DNA of 64,000 nucleotides from Mangrovimonas sp. YM274 (GCF_030908385.1 NZ_CP133091.1:2404128-2468127), one strand, 5' to 3'. Shown: positions 44,610 through 54,113, numbered from the stretch's first letter. Numbers and translations: made by a program. The notes: a model not told the origin generated them from the sequence alone.

Positions 44610-45902
44610 ATGCCTTTATCAGCAAATAATCCAGATAGAACATCATGGCTGCACGTAGGAAAGAACTCTGATTTTCCAATTCAAAACATACCTTTTGGGG
44701 TGTTTCTTACACGTGACGACATCATTACTATAGGAACCCGAATTGGAGATACTGCCATAGACTTGGGTGCACTGCATCAATTAGGCTATTTTGACGGCAT
44801 TCCGTTAACCGACGATATATTCCTTCAAGATACCCTTAACGACTTTATTGCCGACGGAAGAAAAACATGGCGTGCCGTACGTAACCGTATTGCTCAAATC
44901 TTTGACAGTAATAACACCACTTTAAAAAACAATAAACAACATAAAGAAATTGTCCTGTTTCGTTTAGACGAAATTGAAATGCAATTGCCTGTTGAAATTG
45001 GGGACTATACCGATTTTTATTCAAGCCTTGAACATGCCACCAACGTTGGAACCATGTTTAGAGGCGCCGATAATGCACTGATGCCTAACTGGCTGCACAT
45101 ACCTGTTGGTTACCATGGAAGAAGTTCTTCTATCATCCCTTCAGGAATCCCGGTCCACAGACCACAAGGACAAACCCTTCCGGCAGGAAGTGAAACCCCT
45201 GTATTTGGACCATCCAAATTGGTAGATTTTGAACTGGAAATGGCTTTCATTACTACCGATGCCAATGACCTTGGAGAACCTATTCCAATCGAGGAAGCAG
45301 AAGAATACATCTTTGGATTGGTATTGTTGAACGACTGGTCTGCCCGCGATATTCAAAAATGGGAATATGTACCACTAGGACCATTCTTGGCAAAAAACTT
45401 CGCCTCTTCCATTTCACCTTGGATTGTGACGTTGGATGCCTTGGAACCGTACCGCGTACAAGGTCCAAAACCAGAAAAACCTCAGTTACCATATTTACAA
45501 TACAAAGGTAAAAAGAGCTACGACATCAACTTAGAAGTATCTCTTAAGCCCAAATCGGCAAAAGAAACTATTGTGAGCAAATCCAACTTTAAATATATGT
45601 ATTGGAACATGGCTCAGCAATTGGCTCACCACACCATTAACGGTTGTCCTGTAAACTCTGGAGACCTTATGGGAAGTGGAACCATTTCTGGACCAACCGA
45701 AGATTCCTTTGGATCTATGCTGGAATTGACTTGGCGAGGAGAACGCCCATTAACAATGAAGGACGGTTCCGAGCGTAAATTTATCAATGATTATGACACT
45801 GTAATCATGAGAGGTTATTGCGAAAAGGACGGTACCCGAATTGGATTTGGAGAAGTATCTACTCAATTACTTCCGGTTTTTGAACCTAAAAAGAAAAAGT
45901 AA
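44610..45902 (+). CDS. fahA: Fumarylacetoacetase
   Basis: Last step of tyrosine/homogentisate breakdown: splits fumarylacetoacetate into fumarate and acetoacetate. The 430-residue protein shows the N-terminal SH3-like domain (FGVFLTRDD), metal Asp135 and catalytic His142 with the same 7-residue spacing as mouse FAH Asp126/His133 (DYTDFYSSLEHATNVG), PVGYHGRSSS, GLVLLNDWSARDIQ and MGSGTISGPT. Homogentisate dioxygenase and HPPD genes are not in the window. A strong terminator follows. Confidence 0.96.
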   Translation: MPLSANNPDRTSWLHVGKNSDFPIQNIPFGVFLTRDDIITIGTRIGDTAIDLGALHQLGYFDGIPLTDDIFLQDTLNDFIADGRKTWRAVRNRIAQIFDSNNTTLKNNKQHKEIVLFRLDEIEMQLPVEIGDYTDFYSSLEHATNVGTMFRGADNALMPNWLHIPVGYHGRSSSIIPSGIPVHRPQGQTLPAGSETPVFGPSKLVDFELEMAFITTDANDLGEPIPIEEAEEYIFGLVLLNDWSARDIQKWEYVPLGPFLAKNFASSISPWIVTLDALEPYRVQGPKPEKPQLPYLQYKGKKSYDINLEVSLKPKSAKETIVSKSNFKYMYWNMAQQLAHHTINGCPVNSGDLMGSGTISGPTEDSFGSMLELTWRGERPLTMKDGSERKFINDYDTVIMRGYCEKDGTRIGFGEVSTQLLPVFEPKKKK

Positions 45903-45925
45903 TACAATTTACACATATACATCAT

Positions 45926-45962
45926 ACAACCCTCAATAGTGATATTGAGGGTGTTTTTTTTG
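45926..45962 (+). terminator. Terminator of fahA
   Basis: ACAACCCTCAATA (45926-45938) pairs with TATTGAGGGTGT (45943-45954), then eight T. Confidence 0.92.
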
Positions 45963-45974
45963 GCATTAAATTTG
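45945..45974 (+). promoter_or_regulatory. Promoter of the following lipoprotein gene, overlapping the fahA terminator
   Basis: TTG (45945-45947), 19-bp spacer, TAAATTTG (45967-45974), 34 bp before the ATG at 46009. The -33 element is inside the 3' arm of the terminator stem. Confidence 0.6.
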
Positions 45975-46008
45975 AATCTAGACATAAACACACCTAAAAC
46001 AAATGCTT

Positions 46009-47211
46009 ATGAAACGAAGTTTACTCTTATCAGTTATCCTTTCTTTGGTATTAAGCTGCAGTAGCAAAAAACAAGTTGAGAGAGCCATTAATACTGGCAA
46101 TTACAACCAAGCCATCACGGAAGCTCTAAGAAAATTGGAAACCAATAAAACTTCCAAACGCAAACAGGATTACGCCATGATGCTGCAAGACGCATTTCAC
46201 AAGGCACAAGAACGTGATCTAACAACAATTAAACACCTCAAAAAAGATAACAATCCGGAATTGTATACAGAAATCTATGAACTCTATAGTTACCTCAACA
46301 AAAGGCAGGAAGCCATTAAACCAATTTTACCATTGGTCGTAGAAGGTAAGACCATCACTTTCAAGTTTCAGGATTACAGCAATGCCATTTCCGAATGGAA
46401 AAACAAAACCGCTGATTATTTATATGAAAAAGGTCTAGCGCTTTTAGAGTCCAACTTTAAAACGGATATCAGGGAAGCCCATAACGTATTCTCATACGTG
46501 GAGCGCATCTATCCAAATTATGAAGACACCCGGGAATTACTTTTGGAAGCTCATGAAAGAGGTATGGAACATGTGATTGTACATATTAAAAATTACACCA
46601 ATCAGGTCATCCCTCGGCAATTGGAACAAGATTTATTGAATTTTGACACTTATGGTCTAAATCAGTTTTGGTTATCATATCACTCCAACAGAATATCAGG
46701 ACTGCAATACGATTATGGCATGGAACTACAGTTACAGCGCATCAATATTTCTCCGGAACAAATTAAGGAACGTCAAATTCCTAGAGAGCAGGAAATAGTG
46801 GATGGCTGGCAGTACCAGTTGGATCAAAACGGGAATGTGATGAAGGACAGTCTCGGCAACGACATTAAAGTAGACAAAATAATCAATGTGAAAGCCAACC
46901 TTTATGAATTCCAGCAATTCAAATCATCACAAATTCTTGGAAATGCTGTGTTTTCAGACCTTAAAACACAACAAACGATAAGTACACTTCCTATAGATAG
47001 TGGATTTATCTTTGAGCATTTTTACGCAACCTATGAAGGAGACAAACGAGCTTTGACTAGAGAAGACTTAAACTTAATGCGCAACCGTGCTATTCCATTC
47101 CCCAGCAACGAACAAATGGTATTTGACACGGGTGAAGATTTAAAACTAAAACTGAAGGATATTTTAGCCTCATTCAAAATAGACAATCAAACTACAGCCC
47201 CTCGTTATTAG
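46009..47211 (+). CDS. Helical-repeat lipoprotein of unknown function
   Basis: A 400-residue envelope lipoprotein, starting at the second of two near ATGs (46003 or 46009), with lipobox VLSCS (Cys17). Residues 20-210 look like TPR-type helical repeats (AINTGNYNQAITEALRKLE, YEKGLALLESN, AHNVFSYVERIYPNYEDT). The remainder is beta-rich (QEIVDGWQYQLDQNGNVMKD) and looks like an assembly or binding module. I do not recognise a named family; it is similar in style to proteins of the Bacteroidota cell envelope. The terminator overlaps its stop codon. Confidence 0.75.
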   Translation: MKRSLLLSVILSLVLSCSSKKQVERAINTGNYNQAITEALRKLETNKTSKRKQDYAMMLQDAFHKAQERDLTTIKHLKKDNNPELYTEIYELYSYLNKRQEAIKPILPLVVEGKTITFKFQDYSNAISEWKNKTADYLYEKGLALLESNFKTDIREAHNVFSYVERIYPNYEDTRELLLEAHERGMEHVIVHIKNYTNQVIPRQLEQDLLNFDTYGLNQFWLSYHSNRISGLQYDYGMELQLQRINISPEQIKERQIPREQEIVDGWQYQLDQNGNVMKDSLGNDIKVDKIINVKANLYEFQQFKSSQILGNAVFSDLKTQQTISTLPIDSGFIFEHFYATYEGDKRALTREDLNLMRNRAIPFPSNEQMVFDTGEDLKLKLKDILASFKIDNQTTAPRY

Positions 47212-47224
47212 GGGCTTTTTTTTT
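47196..47224 (+). terminator. Terminator overlapping the end of the lipoprotein gene
   Basis: AGCCCCT (47196-47202) pairs with AGGGGCT (47210-47216), then nine T. The stop codon TAG is inside the stem-loop. Confidence 0.88.
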
Positions 47225-47230
47225 AGAATA

Positions 47231-47629
47231 CTAAACGTAATCATTTAAATTAAGTTCCAAAATAGCACTATGACTAGCATGTGCTACCACTACTCCATTT
47301 TTAATAACAAGAAGCTGTGGCGATTGATGCATCACCTGGAACATACTTGAAATGGCATTAGATACCTCTCGATAGTTCAATAAATCCAAAAAATTCAAAT
47401 CGAAGTCTTCTTCCGGAAAACCATAAGCTCCTTCAAATTGACGTAATACCATTCTGCTCACTCCACATCTTGTAGAATGCTTAAAAATTAATTGTGGCTT
47501 AGTTTGAGAGGCCTCCTTAAGCTCGTTTAACTGCTCAACCGTAGTCAAGGCGCACCATGACACTTTTCCCAACTCTTCACTTTCTTCAATGACCTTATCG
47601 CCACCAAACAATTTCTTTATAAATCCCAT
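47231..47629 (-). CDS. ytxJ: Bacillithiol system redox-active protein YtxJ
   Basis: A 132-residue cytoplasmic thioredoxin-fold protein of the YtxJ (monothiol bacilliredoxin-like) family. The active site is FKHSTRCGVSRMVL with a single Cys, as in monothiol bacilliredoxins; VSWCALTTVEQLNEL and ISSMFQVMHQSPQLLVIKNG give the fold and the cis-Pro. YtxJ is found in bacteria that make bacillithiol and probably removes bacillithiol from proteins. No BshA/B/C gene is nearby. It is a single minus-strand gene, convergent with the lipoprotein gene. Confidence 0.92.
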   Translation of the reverse strand: MGFIKKLFGGDKVIEESEELGKVSWCALTTVEQLNELKEASQTKPQLIFKHSTRCGVSRMVLRQFEGAYGFPEEDFDLNFLDLLNYREVSNAISSMFQVMHQSPQLLVIKNGVVVAHASHSAILELNLNDYV

Positions 47630-47820
47630 GTATTTCTCTTTTAGAAATGTAAATCTAATTTATTTTTTGTTCAACAGTTATAAATTAACGTTAATCAAAT
47701 AGCTAACACATAAAAACAACTTGATTATCAATTATTTAACATCAAATTCCCACTGTAAAAACAATACTTTTTTGTAACTTACAGTACAAACCAAGACCTA
47801 TCCTACACCTCGCTAAAAAC

Positions 47821-47867
47821 CGACAAAACGTCACGGTTTTTCCGTTAAAATAACGACATTTTGTCAC
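47821..47867 (+). promoter_or_regulatory. Two CGAC-N5-GTCAC repeats upstream of clpB; candidate operators
   Basis: CGACAAAACGTCAC (47821-47834) and CGACATTTTGTCAC (47854-47867) share nine outer bases, with inner dyads, 33 bp apart (about three helical turns). A weak promoter (TTTA at 47873, 20-bp spacer, TAGCTTTC at 47897) lies just downstream. In the rest of the 298-bp gap (47630-47927) I see only AT-rich sequence and a small ACGG/CCGT hairpin between the repeats. Confidence 0.55.
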
Positions 47868-47927
47868 ACGTGTTTAAGTGGTAAGCTTTTTGACTTTAGC
47901 TTTCTAAAATCAAAAGAAAATCAAACT

Positions 47928-50537
47928 ATGAACTTAAATAATTATACAATAAAATCACAAGAAGCCATACAGCAAGCACAGCAGCTCGCCCAAGGTTTTG
48001 GTCATCAACAAATTGAAAATGAGCACATCTTTAAAGCCATTTCTGAAGTTGACGAGAATGTATTGCCATTCATTCTTAAAAAATTAAATGTAAATACCAT
48101 GGTCCTGCAACAGGCCTTGGACAAGCAATTGGAAAGCTTTCCAAAAGTTTCGGGAGGCGATATCATGCTTTCCAGAGAAGCAGGCAAAACGCTTAACGAA
48201 GCATCCATTATTGCTAAAAAAATGAAGGATGACTTTGTCTCCATTGAACATTTAATCTTGGCTGTTTTTAAATCCAACAGCAAAATAGCCCAAATGCTCA
48301 AGGACCAAGGCGTCACTGAAAAAGCATTATCGGCAGGTATTAGCGAATTGCGAAAAGGCGACCGTGTAACCTCTCAAAGTCAAGAGGACACCTACAATGC
48401 CCTCAACAAATACTCTAAAAATCTTAATCAGTTAGCCAAAGACGGAAAACTGGATCCCGTTATTGGTCGCGATGAAGAAATACGTAGAATTCTTCAAATT
48501 TTATCCAGACGCACCAAAAACAATCCAATCTTAGTGGGAGAGCCGGGCACAGGTAAAACTGCCATTGCAGAAGGTCTTGCCCACCGCATTGTAGATGGTG
48601 ACGTCCCCGAAAATTTGGTTGATAAACAGATTTTCGCCTTAGACATGGGCGCCCTTATTGCAGGCGCCAAATACAAAGGTGAATTTGAAGAGCGCTTAAA
48701 AGCAGTCATCAAAGAAGTTACCGAAAGTGATGGAGACATTGTTCTCTTTATAGACGAAATACACACTCTTGTAGGGGCCGGAGGCGGTCAAGGCGCGATG
48801 GATGCTGCCAATATTTTGAAACCTGCCTTGGCCAGAGGAGAATTGCGTGCCATAGGCGCCACTACGCTTGACGAATACCAAAAGTATTTTGAAAAGGATA
48901 AAGCCCTAGAAAGACGTTTCCAAAAAGTTATGGTAGATGAACCGGATACCGAAAGCGCTATTTCTATATTAAGAGGAATCAAGGAAAAATACGAAACCCA
49001 TCACAAGGTCCGTATCAAAGATGAAGCAATAATTGGTGCCGTAGAATTATCTGAACGCTATATTACCAACAGATTCCTTCCAGACAAGGCTATTGACTTA
49101 ATGGACGAAGCTGCTTCCAAATTGCGTATGGAAATCAATTCAAAACCCGAGGAATTGGATGTTTTAGATCGAAAAATCATGCAATTGGAAATTGAAATTG
49201 AAGCCATTAAACGCGAAAAGGACGAGGCTAAATTGAAATCTCTGCGATCAGACTTGGCCAATTTAAAAGAAGAACGCAACGAAATCAATGCTAAGTGGAA
49301 AAGCGAAAAGGATGTTGTTGACAACATTCAAGCCACTAAACTTGAAATTGAAAACTATAAATTGGATGCCGAACGGGCAGAACGCGATGGTGATTACGGT
49401 AAAGTTGCCGAAATCCGCTACGGAAAAATAAAAGAAAGTCAAGAACGTCTGGAAAAACTTCAAAAGGAGCTTCATGAAAATCAAAATGAAAACTCCCTGA
49501 TTAAAGAAGAAGTTACTTATGACGACATCGCAGAAGTAGTGGCAAAATGGACAGGAATTCCTGTTACCAAAATGTTGCAAAGCGAACGTGAAAAATTGTT
49601 GAAATTGGAAGACCAACTGCATAAACGTGTAGTAGGCCAAGACGAAGCCATTACGGCGGTAAGTGATGCCGTGCGAAGAAGCCGGGCAGGACTGCAAAAC
49701 CCTAAAAAGCCTATTGGAACCTTTTTATTTCTTGGAACCACTGGTGTAGGTAAAACCGAATTGGCAAAGGCTTTGGCCGAATACCTGTTTGACGACGAAA
49801 ACGCCATGACCAGAATAGACATGAGCGAATACCAAGAACGTCATGCCGTGAGCCGATTAGTGGGTGCGCCTCCAGGATATGTAGGTTACGACGAAGGTGG
49901 ACAATTAACCGAAGCCGTAAGACGCAAACCTTATTCAGTTGTGTTATTGGATGAAATTGAAAAAGCACACCCAGACACTTTCAATATTCTTTTGCAAGTA
50001 CTGGACGAAGGGCACCTTACAGACAATAAAGGTCGTTTGGCTGATTTTAAAAACACTATAATCATCATGACCTCAAATATGGGAAGTCAGATTATACAGG
50101 AACGTTTTGATGCCACCAAAGATATAGATTCCGCTATGGAAAGCGCAAAAATTGACGTGTTAGCCTTACTGAAACAAACGGTAAGACCTGAATTTTTAAA
50201 CAGAATTGACGAAACCATCATGTTTACGCCTTTATCCAAGGAAAACATATTGGAAATCGTAGAGCTACAATTAAAAGGACTCACAAAAATGCTAGGCCAA
50301 CAAGGTATTACTTTTGATGCTACAAAAGAAGCTACGGAATACCTTGCAGAAAAAGGATACAATCCAGAATATGGCGCTAGACCCGTGAAAAGAGTTATTC
50401 AAAAAGAAGTTCTCAATGAATTAAGTAAAGAAATTCTTTCTGGAAAAGTCACCACAGACAGTGTAGTCCTTCTAGATGCATTCGATGATAAACTAGTCTT
50501 CAGAAACCAAGCCAATATGGTTACTGAAGAACTTTAA
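47928..50537 (+). CDS. clpB: ATP-dependent disaggregase ClpB
   Basis: Hexameric heat-shock chaperone that, with DnaK, pulls proteins out of aggregates. The 869-residue protein has the Clp N-domain (1-145), AAA+ module 1 with Walker A GEPGTGKT (204-211) and [12 protein letters not shown], the coiled-coil middle domain (about 400-530; [17 protein letters not shown]), and AAA+ module 2 with [14 protein letters not shown] and [19 protein letters not shown]. There is no tripeptide loop for ClpP binding, so it is a chaperone, not a protease subunit. Probable heat-shock control through the two repeats upstream. Three hairpins follow, the last a terminator. Confidence 0.98.
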   Translation: MNLNNYTIKSQEAIQQAQQLAQGFGHQQIENEHIFKAISEVDENVLPFILKKLNVNTMVLQQALDKQLESFPKVSGGDIMLSREAGKTLNEASIIAKKMKDDFVSIEHLILAVFKSNSKIAQMLKDQGVTEKALSAGISELRKGDRVTSQSQEDTYNALNKYSKNLNQLAKDGKLDPVIGRDEEIRRILQILSRRTKNNPILVGEPGTGKTAIAEGLAHRIVDGDVPENLVDKQIFALDMGALIAGAKYKGEFEERLKAVIKEVTESDGDIVLFIDEIHTLVGAGGGQGAMDAANILKPALARGELRAIGATTLDEYQKYFEKDKALERRFQKVMVDEPDTESAISILRGIKEKYETHHKVRIKDEAIIGAVELSERYITNRFLPDKAIDLMDEAASKLRMEINSKPEELDVLDRKIMQLEIEIEAIKREKDEAKLKSLRSDLANLKEERNEINAKWKSEKDVVDNIQATKLEIENYKLDAERAERDGDYGKVAEIRYGKIKESQERLEKLQKELHENQNENSLIKEEVTYDDIAEVVAKWTGIPVTKMLQSEREKLLKLEDQLHKRVVGQDEAITAVSDAVRRSRAGLQNPKKPIGTFLFLGTTGVGKTELAKALAEYLFDDENAMTRIDMSEYQERHAVSRLVGAPPGYVGYDEGGQLTEAVRRKPYSVVLLDEIEKAHPDTFNILLQVLDEGHLTDNKGRLADFKNTIIIMTSNMGSQIIQERFDATKDIDSAMESAKIDVLALLKQTVRPEFLNRIDETIMFTPLSKENILEIVELQLKGLTKMLGQQGITFDATKEATEYLAEKGYNPEYGARPVKRVIQKEVLNELSKEILSGKVTTDSVVLLDAFDDKLVFRNQANMVTEEL

Positions 50538-50541
50538 CGAA

Positions 50542-50591
50542 AACTTCAGTGGTTAACCGCCATTGGAGTTTAAATGTCCGCTAGGACGTTT
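50542..50591 (+). other. Two hairpins in the clpB 3' untranslated region
   Basis: An imperfect 29-nt stem-loop (50542-50570, AACTTC...GGAGTT) and a second one, AAATGTCC pairing with GGACGTTT (50572-50591), lie between the clpB stop and the terminator. Neither is followed by a T-run. Confidence 0.5.
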
Positions 50592-50616
50592 CATAATAAT
50601 TTGGTTGATTGGTGTT

Positions 50617-50659
50617 AAGGCAACGCGACCCTTTAATTAGGTTAGCGTTGCTTTTTTTA
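50617..50659 (+). terminator. Terminator of clpB
   Basis: GCAACGC (50620-50626) with inner ACC pairs with GGT and GCGTTGC (50645-50651), then seven T. Confidence 0.85.
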
Positions 50660-50698
50660 TCAAAAACAAAAGCCTTATTAACTTTAAAAAAGAGTTCT

Positions 50699-51088
50699 AT
50701 GGGAAGGTTTCATTACTACAACTTGCCTAGTGCAGAAATTTTGGTGTTTGATGATTTTTTAATTAACCAAATTAAAGAAGGCGCTGACATACATCCCAAG
50801 CACAATGATAAATTAAGCACCATTGTTCACAACCACTATACAGGCAAACACTTTGTATATGTATCGAACAGGGTTTACTCCTACTCAGTAGATCCACTAA
50901 CTTATGTTGAAACAGAAAAAATCCACAATCTCTTAGGAATTGCCATTGTCCCCGCCACCAGAATTATGAGAAAAAATGCCGAATATGAGCGTAATTTCTT
51001 TGATAAACCCTACAAGATTTTTAATACCTTGACCGAGGCAATTACATGGGTCCATCACATCCTAAAAGATTTCCAACAAAAACAATAA
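50699..51088 (+). CDS. Small conserved hypothetical protein (SpoIIAA/STAS-like)
   Basis: A 129-residue soluble protein with no signal peptide. The start at 50699 (MGRFHYYNLP) is chosen because a longer frame from 50609 would run through the clpB terminator. Strand/helix order (AEILVFDDFLINQIKEG, HFVYVSNRVYSYSVDP, NLLGIAIVPATR, FNTLTEAITWVHHIL) resembles SpoIIAA-like/STAS folds, but this is inferred by pattern only. Function unknown. The TraB/GumN gene follows 22 bp later. Confidence 0.7.
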   Translation: MGRFHYYNLPSAEILVFDDFLINQIKEGADIHPKHNDKLSTIVHNHYTGKHFVYVSNRVYSYSVDPLTYVETEKIHNLLGIAIVPATRIMRKNAEYERNFFDKPYKIFNTLTEAITWVHHILKDFQQKQ

Positions 51089-51110
51089 TCCCAATCTACT
51101 CTAATATTAA

Positions 51111-51992
51111 ATGAAAATGTCATTAACATCTTTTTCCCGAACCATTATAAACATAGCAATAGTTCTTATTTCAACAATCACAATTGCACAGGAAACCAAC
51201 AAATCCTTGCTTTGGAAAATATCCGGAAACGGCCTTGAGCAGCCATCCTATATTTTTGGGACCATCCACATTACCTGCGATGCCACATTGGACAAAACCG
51301 TAAAAACCGCCCTAGACAACACATCGCTATTGGTACTAGAAATTGATATGGATCACCCAGAGCTGCAATCAAAAATGATGCAGGAGATGTATATGAAAAA
51401 CGGAAAAACCATAAAGGATTTCGTTTCAAAAGAAGATTACCAATTACTTTCAAGCTTCATCAAGACCCAAACCGGCATGCCACTTGAGGTTTTAGGCAAC
51501 ATCAAGCCATTCTTTTTAAGTGCCATGCTATACCCAAAACTTCTGCAGTGTCCTATTCAATCCTTTGAAAATAAATTAATGGCTGTAACAAAAGAGCAAA
51601 ATGAAAATGTGGAAGGATTGGAAACAATAGAACAGCAAATGAAACTCTTTGATGACATTCCTTATAAAGACCAAATAGAGGAGCTATTAAAATCGGCTAA
51701 AGATAGCATGGCCAAGGACAAGGCCAATATCACGGAGATGATGAATCTATATGAAAACAAGGATTTAGAAGGCCTTCACAACCTGCTACTAAAAGACAAT
51801 TCTACCCTAACCTATAAATACCAAGACCAAATGCTTAACGAACGAAACAAATCTTGGATTTCAAAAATAAGTAGCTATTCCAAAGCGCAACCTACCTTTT
51901 TTGGAGTTGGTGCCGGACACCTTTCTGGTGAAAATGGTGTCATTTCACTTTTAAGGAAACAAGGCTATCTAGTAGAAGCAGTACTACCGTAA
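51111..51992 (+). CDS. TraB/GumN (TIKI-like) family metalloprotease-like protein
   Basis: A 293-residue exported protein. Signal peptide residues 1-26 (ATG at 51111; a second ATG two codons later is possible). It has the two GX2H motifs that bind the metal in TIKI/TraB proteins: YIFGTIHITC (His53) and FGVGAGHLSG (His270), and MDHPELQSKM after the first half. Predicted to be a periplasmic peptidase or hydrolase; no substrate is known. It follows the small STAS-like gene and has no clear terminator. Confidence 0.88.
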   Translation: MKMSLTSFSRTIINIAIVLISTITIAQETNKSLLWKISGNGLEQPSYIFGTIHITCDATLDKTVKTALDNTSLLVLEIDMDHPELQSKMMQEMYMKNGKTIKDFVSKEDYQLLSSFIKTQTGMPLEVLGNIKPFFLSAMLYPKLLQCPIQSFENKLMAVTKEQNENVEGLETIEQQMKLFDDIPYKDQIEELLKSAKDSMAKDKANITEMMNLYENKDLEGLHNLLLKDNSTLTYKYQDQMLNERNKSWISKISSYSKAQPTFFGVGAGHLSGENGVISLLRKQGYLVEAVLP

Positions 51993-52085
51993 TCATACTC
52001 AAACACATACTAAACAATTCTTCTTACAAACATGTTAAATTTTGTGAAATTTTTCGTTCAAATACAATAAAGTTTAAGTTTTCAC

Positions 52086-52117
52086 TTTATTTAATTAAGA
52101 TTAATTTATTAATTTTG
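52086..52117 (+). promoter_or_regulatory. Putative promoter of deoC with a ~100-nt leader
   Basis: TTTA (52086-52089), 20-bp spacer, TAATTTTG (52110-52117). The ATG is at 52224, so the leader is about 100 nt; I see no riboswitch fold in it. Confidence 0.5.
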
Positions 52118-52223
52118 AACCGCTATTAATTCCCCCAATTACATAGACGTTATTGACTCGTAACCAACTCTAAATTAAAAATTTACAGAAGTTACACTAC
52201 ATCAATATTAAACCTACTAAAAC

Positions 52224-52886
52224 ATGAATATTAGTAAATACATAGACCACACACTTTTAAAACCCACAACTTCAGAAAGAGACATTATAGACCTATGTAA
52301 CGAAGCTAAAAACCATCATTTTTACTCCGTTTGCGTAAATAGTTGTTACGTCCCATTAGCACACCAACTGTTAGAAAAAACAGAGGTAAAAGTTTGTTCT
52401 GTTGTAGGATTTCCTCTAGGAGCAATGTCTACCGAAGCGAAAGTTTGTGAAGCTAAAGCTGCCGTAAACCAAGGAGCCAACGAAATAGATATGGTAATAA
52501 ACATTGGCTTTTTAAAAAGCAAAAATTACGTAGCCGTTTACAAAGACATTAGTGATATAAAACAAGCTATTGGACGCATTCCTCTGAAAGTGATTATTGA
52601 AATTAGCGAACTATCTAAAAACGAAATCATTAAAGCTTGTGAAATTTGTATGGATGCCAAGGCAGACTTTATCAAAACCGCTACAGGCTTCTCCAACAGT
52701 GGCGCTACATTAACAGCTGTAAAAATCATTAAGAAAACGGTTCGTAACAACGCCAAGATTAAAGCCTCTGGTGGCATTAAAGATTATGAAACAGCTCAAA
52801 AGTATATCGATATAGGTGTAGACAGAATTGGAACATCGGCTGGTGTTGCCATTGTTACAGACAAAGCTTTGAAAGTCGAAGACTAA
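52224..52886 (+). CDS. deoC: Deoxyribose-phosphate aldolase
   Basis: Splits 2-deoxyribose 5-phosphate into acetaldehyde and glyceraldehyde 3-phosphate, part of deoxynucleoside breakdown. The 220-residue TIM barrel has YIDHTLLKPT, EIDMVINIG, Schiff-base Lys151 (DFIKTATGFS) and the proton-relay Lys in KASGGIKD. Complete and canonical. No other deo gene is in the window. A UUCG-loop terminator follows. Confidence 0.96.
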   Translation: MNISKYIDHTLLKPTTSERDIIDLCNEAKNHHFYSVCVNSCYVPLAHQLLEKTEVKVCSVVGFPLGAMSTEAKVCEAKAAVNQGANEIDMVINIGFLKSKNYVAVYKDISDIKQAIGRIPLKVIIEISELSKNEIIKACEICMDAKADFIKTATGFSNSGATLTAVKIIKKTVRNNAKIKASGGIKDYETAQKYIDIGVDRIGTSAGVAIVTDKALKVED

Positions 52887-52918
52887 CAAACAATAAAACT
52901 TATTGAATCAAAACATTA

Positions 52919-52946
52919 GATTAGGGCTTCGGCCCTAATTTGTTTT
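52919..52946 (+). terminator. Terminator of deoC with UUCG tetraloop
   Basis: ATTAGGGC (52920-52927), loop TTCG, GCCCTAAT (52932-52939), then TTGTTTT. Confidence 0.85.
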
Positions 52947-52953
52947 ATATTTG
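52946..52953 (+). promoter_or_regulatory. Putative -7 box of the histidine phosphatase gene
   Basis: TATATTTG, 22 bp before the ATG at 52976; matches TAnnTTTG and starts at the end of the deoC terminator. Confidence 0.4.
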
Positions 52954-52975
52954 GATATAATCCATACTATCCATC

Positions 52976-53479
52976 ATGAAACCGTTCAGCCTTTTACTGC
53001 TTATACTTTTGTCTTTTCACGCTTTTCCTCAAAAATCGAGCAACAATACAACAACTTACTTTTTAATTCGGCATGCGGAAAAGGACAGAACAGATCCTTC
53101 CAATCCCAACCCTCACCTTTCTGCAATTGGCCAAAAAAGAGCTACACAATGGGACAGTGTCTTTAGTAATGTTCCTTTGGACAGAATTTTCTCAACAAAC
53201 TACTATAGAACTAAGGAAACTGTGGCGCCTATTGCCAAAAGATTCAACATCGAGATTGAACTATATGACCCAAACAACCTAGACATAAAAACCTTCCAAA
53301 ATGATACAAAAGGCCAAACTGTGCTTATTGTTGGTCATAGCAATACAACCCCTGCTATTGCAAACGCATTCATTTCCCAAGACAAATATATTATGATGGA
53401 AGACGACAACAACAGCTTCCTGTATATTGTTGTAATATCCGAAGAAACTATTACCGATTATATACTCACCATAGACTGA
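52976..53479 (+). CDS. Exported histidine phosphatase (SixA-like)
   Basis: A 167-residue protein of the histidine phosphatase (phosphoglycerate mutase-like) superfamily, with a signal peptide (residues 1-19) so it acts outside the cytoplasm. Active-site motif LIRHAEK (Arg32, His33) and the second His121 in LIVGHSN; YYRTKETVAPIAK supplies the second Arg. Compared with SixA it is exported and has the same small size. Substrate unknown; a phosphoprotein or phosphate ester scavenging role is possible. Confidence 0.88.
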   Translation: MKPFSLLLLILLSFHAFPQKSSNNTTTYFLIRHAEKDRTDPSNPNPHLSAIGQKRATQWDSVFSNVPLDRIFSTNYYRTKETVAPIAKRFNIEIELYDPNNLDIKTFQNDTKGQTVLIVGHSNTTPAIANAFISQDKYIMMEDDNNSFLYIVVISEETITDYILTID

Positions 53480-53517
53480 CAGCTAATCTAAAACTGCAAT
53501 AAAATTCTCAAAAGGTA

Positions 53518-53548
53518 TTTAGCATAAATTATAAAAAACGTAGTTTTG
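53518..53548 (+). promoter_or_regulatory. Putative promoter of smpB, probably giving a near-leaderless mRNA
   Basis: TTTA (53518-53521), 19-bp spacer, TAGTTTTG (53541-53548). The smpB ATG is at 53553, where transcription is expected to begin. Confidence 0.55.
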
Positions 53549-53552
53549 TGCT

Positions 53553-54011
53553 ATGCAAAAAACGGTCAACATAAAAAACAAAAGAGCCAAGTTTGAATAC
53601 GAAATCCTTGACACTTATACTGCTGGAATTGTTTTAACAGGTACTGAAATAAAATCCATAAGAGATAGTAAGGCCTCTATTGCCGAGAGTTTTTGCGAAT
53701 TTAACGACCGTGGCGAACTGTTTGTCATCAACATGACTATTCAGGAATACGTTTACGGTAACTACTACAACCACAAGCCAAAGGCCGAACGCAAACTACT
53801 ACTCAACAAAAGGGAGCTTAAAAAACTTCAAAAGGATGTAAACGTTAAAGGTCTTACCATTGTGCCGCTTCGTGTGTTCATCAACGAAAAAGGGTACGCC
53901 AAAATGGATATTGCTTTGGCAAAAGGGAAAAAACTTTACGATAAAAGAGACACTATTAAAGACCGCGACAACAAGCGTAATTTGGATCGCATCAAGAAAA
54001 TTTACAAGTAA
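53553..54011 (+). CDS. smpB: SsrA-binding protein SmpB
   Basis: Partner of tmRNA in trans-translation, which rescues stalled ribosomes. The 152-residue protein has the OB-fold motifs [35 protein letters not shown] and [10 protein letters not shown], and the basic C-terminal tail ([21 protein letters not shown]) that enters the mRNA channel. It has the family's usual length. The ssrA gene itself is not found next to it. The DUF5686 gene follows after 102 bp. Confidence 0.97.
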   Translation: MQKTVNIKNKRAKFEYEILDTYTAGIVLTGTEIKSIRDSKASIAESFCEFNDRGELFVINMTIQEYVYGNYYNHKPKAERKLLLNKRELKKLQKDVNVKGLTIVPLRVFINEKGYAKMDIALAKGKKLYDKRDTIKDRDNKRNLDRIKKIYK

Positions 54012-54113
54012 TTTCTTGAATGGTTATAACAGCACTTTTCAAAATGTTTATAACCAGCAGTTCCAATACTGCCCTCATACAGCAAATTTCTTGCGCCATC
54101 AACCAACACTTAT

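Noticed and set aside
50609-50698. Longer GTG-started version of the small protein after clpB
   Set aside because: The extra 30 codons would be read through the clpB terminator stem and T-run, and the added residues look like noise.
51993-52223. tRNA or riboswitch in the 231-bp gap before deoC
   Set aside because: No T-arm consensus, acceptor pairing or conserved riboswitch core was seen; only AT-rich sequence and a promoter.
54012-54113. ssrA (tmRNA) next to smpB
   Set aside because: The gap is only about 100 bp and shows no tRNA-like ends or tag-peptide frame.
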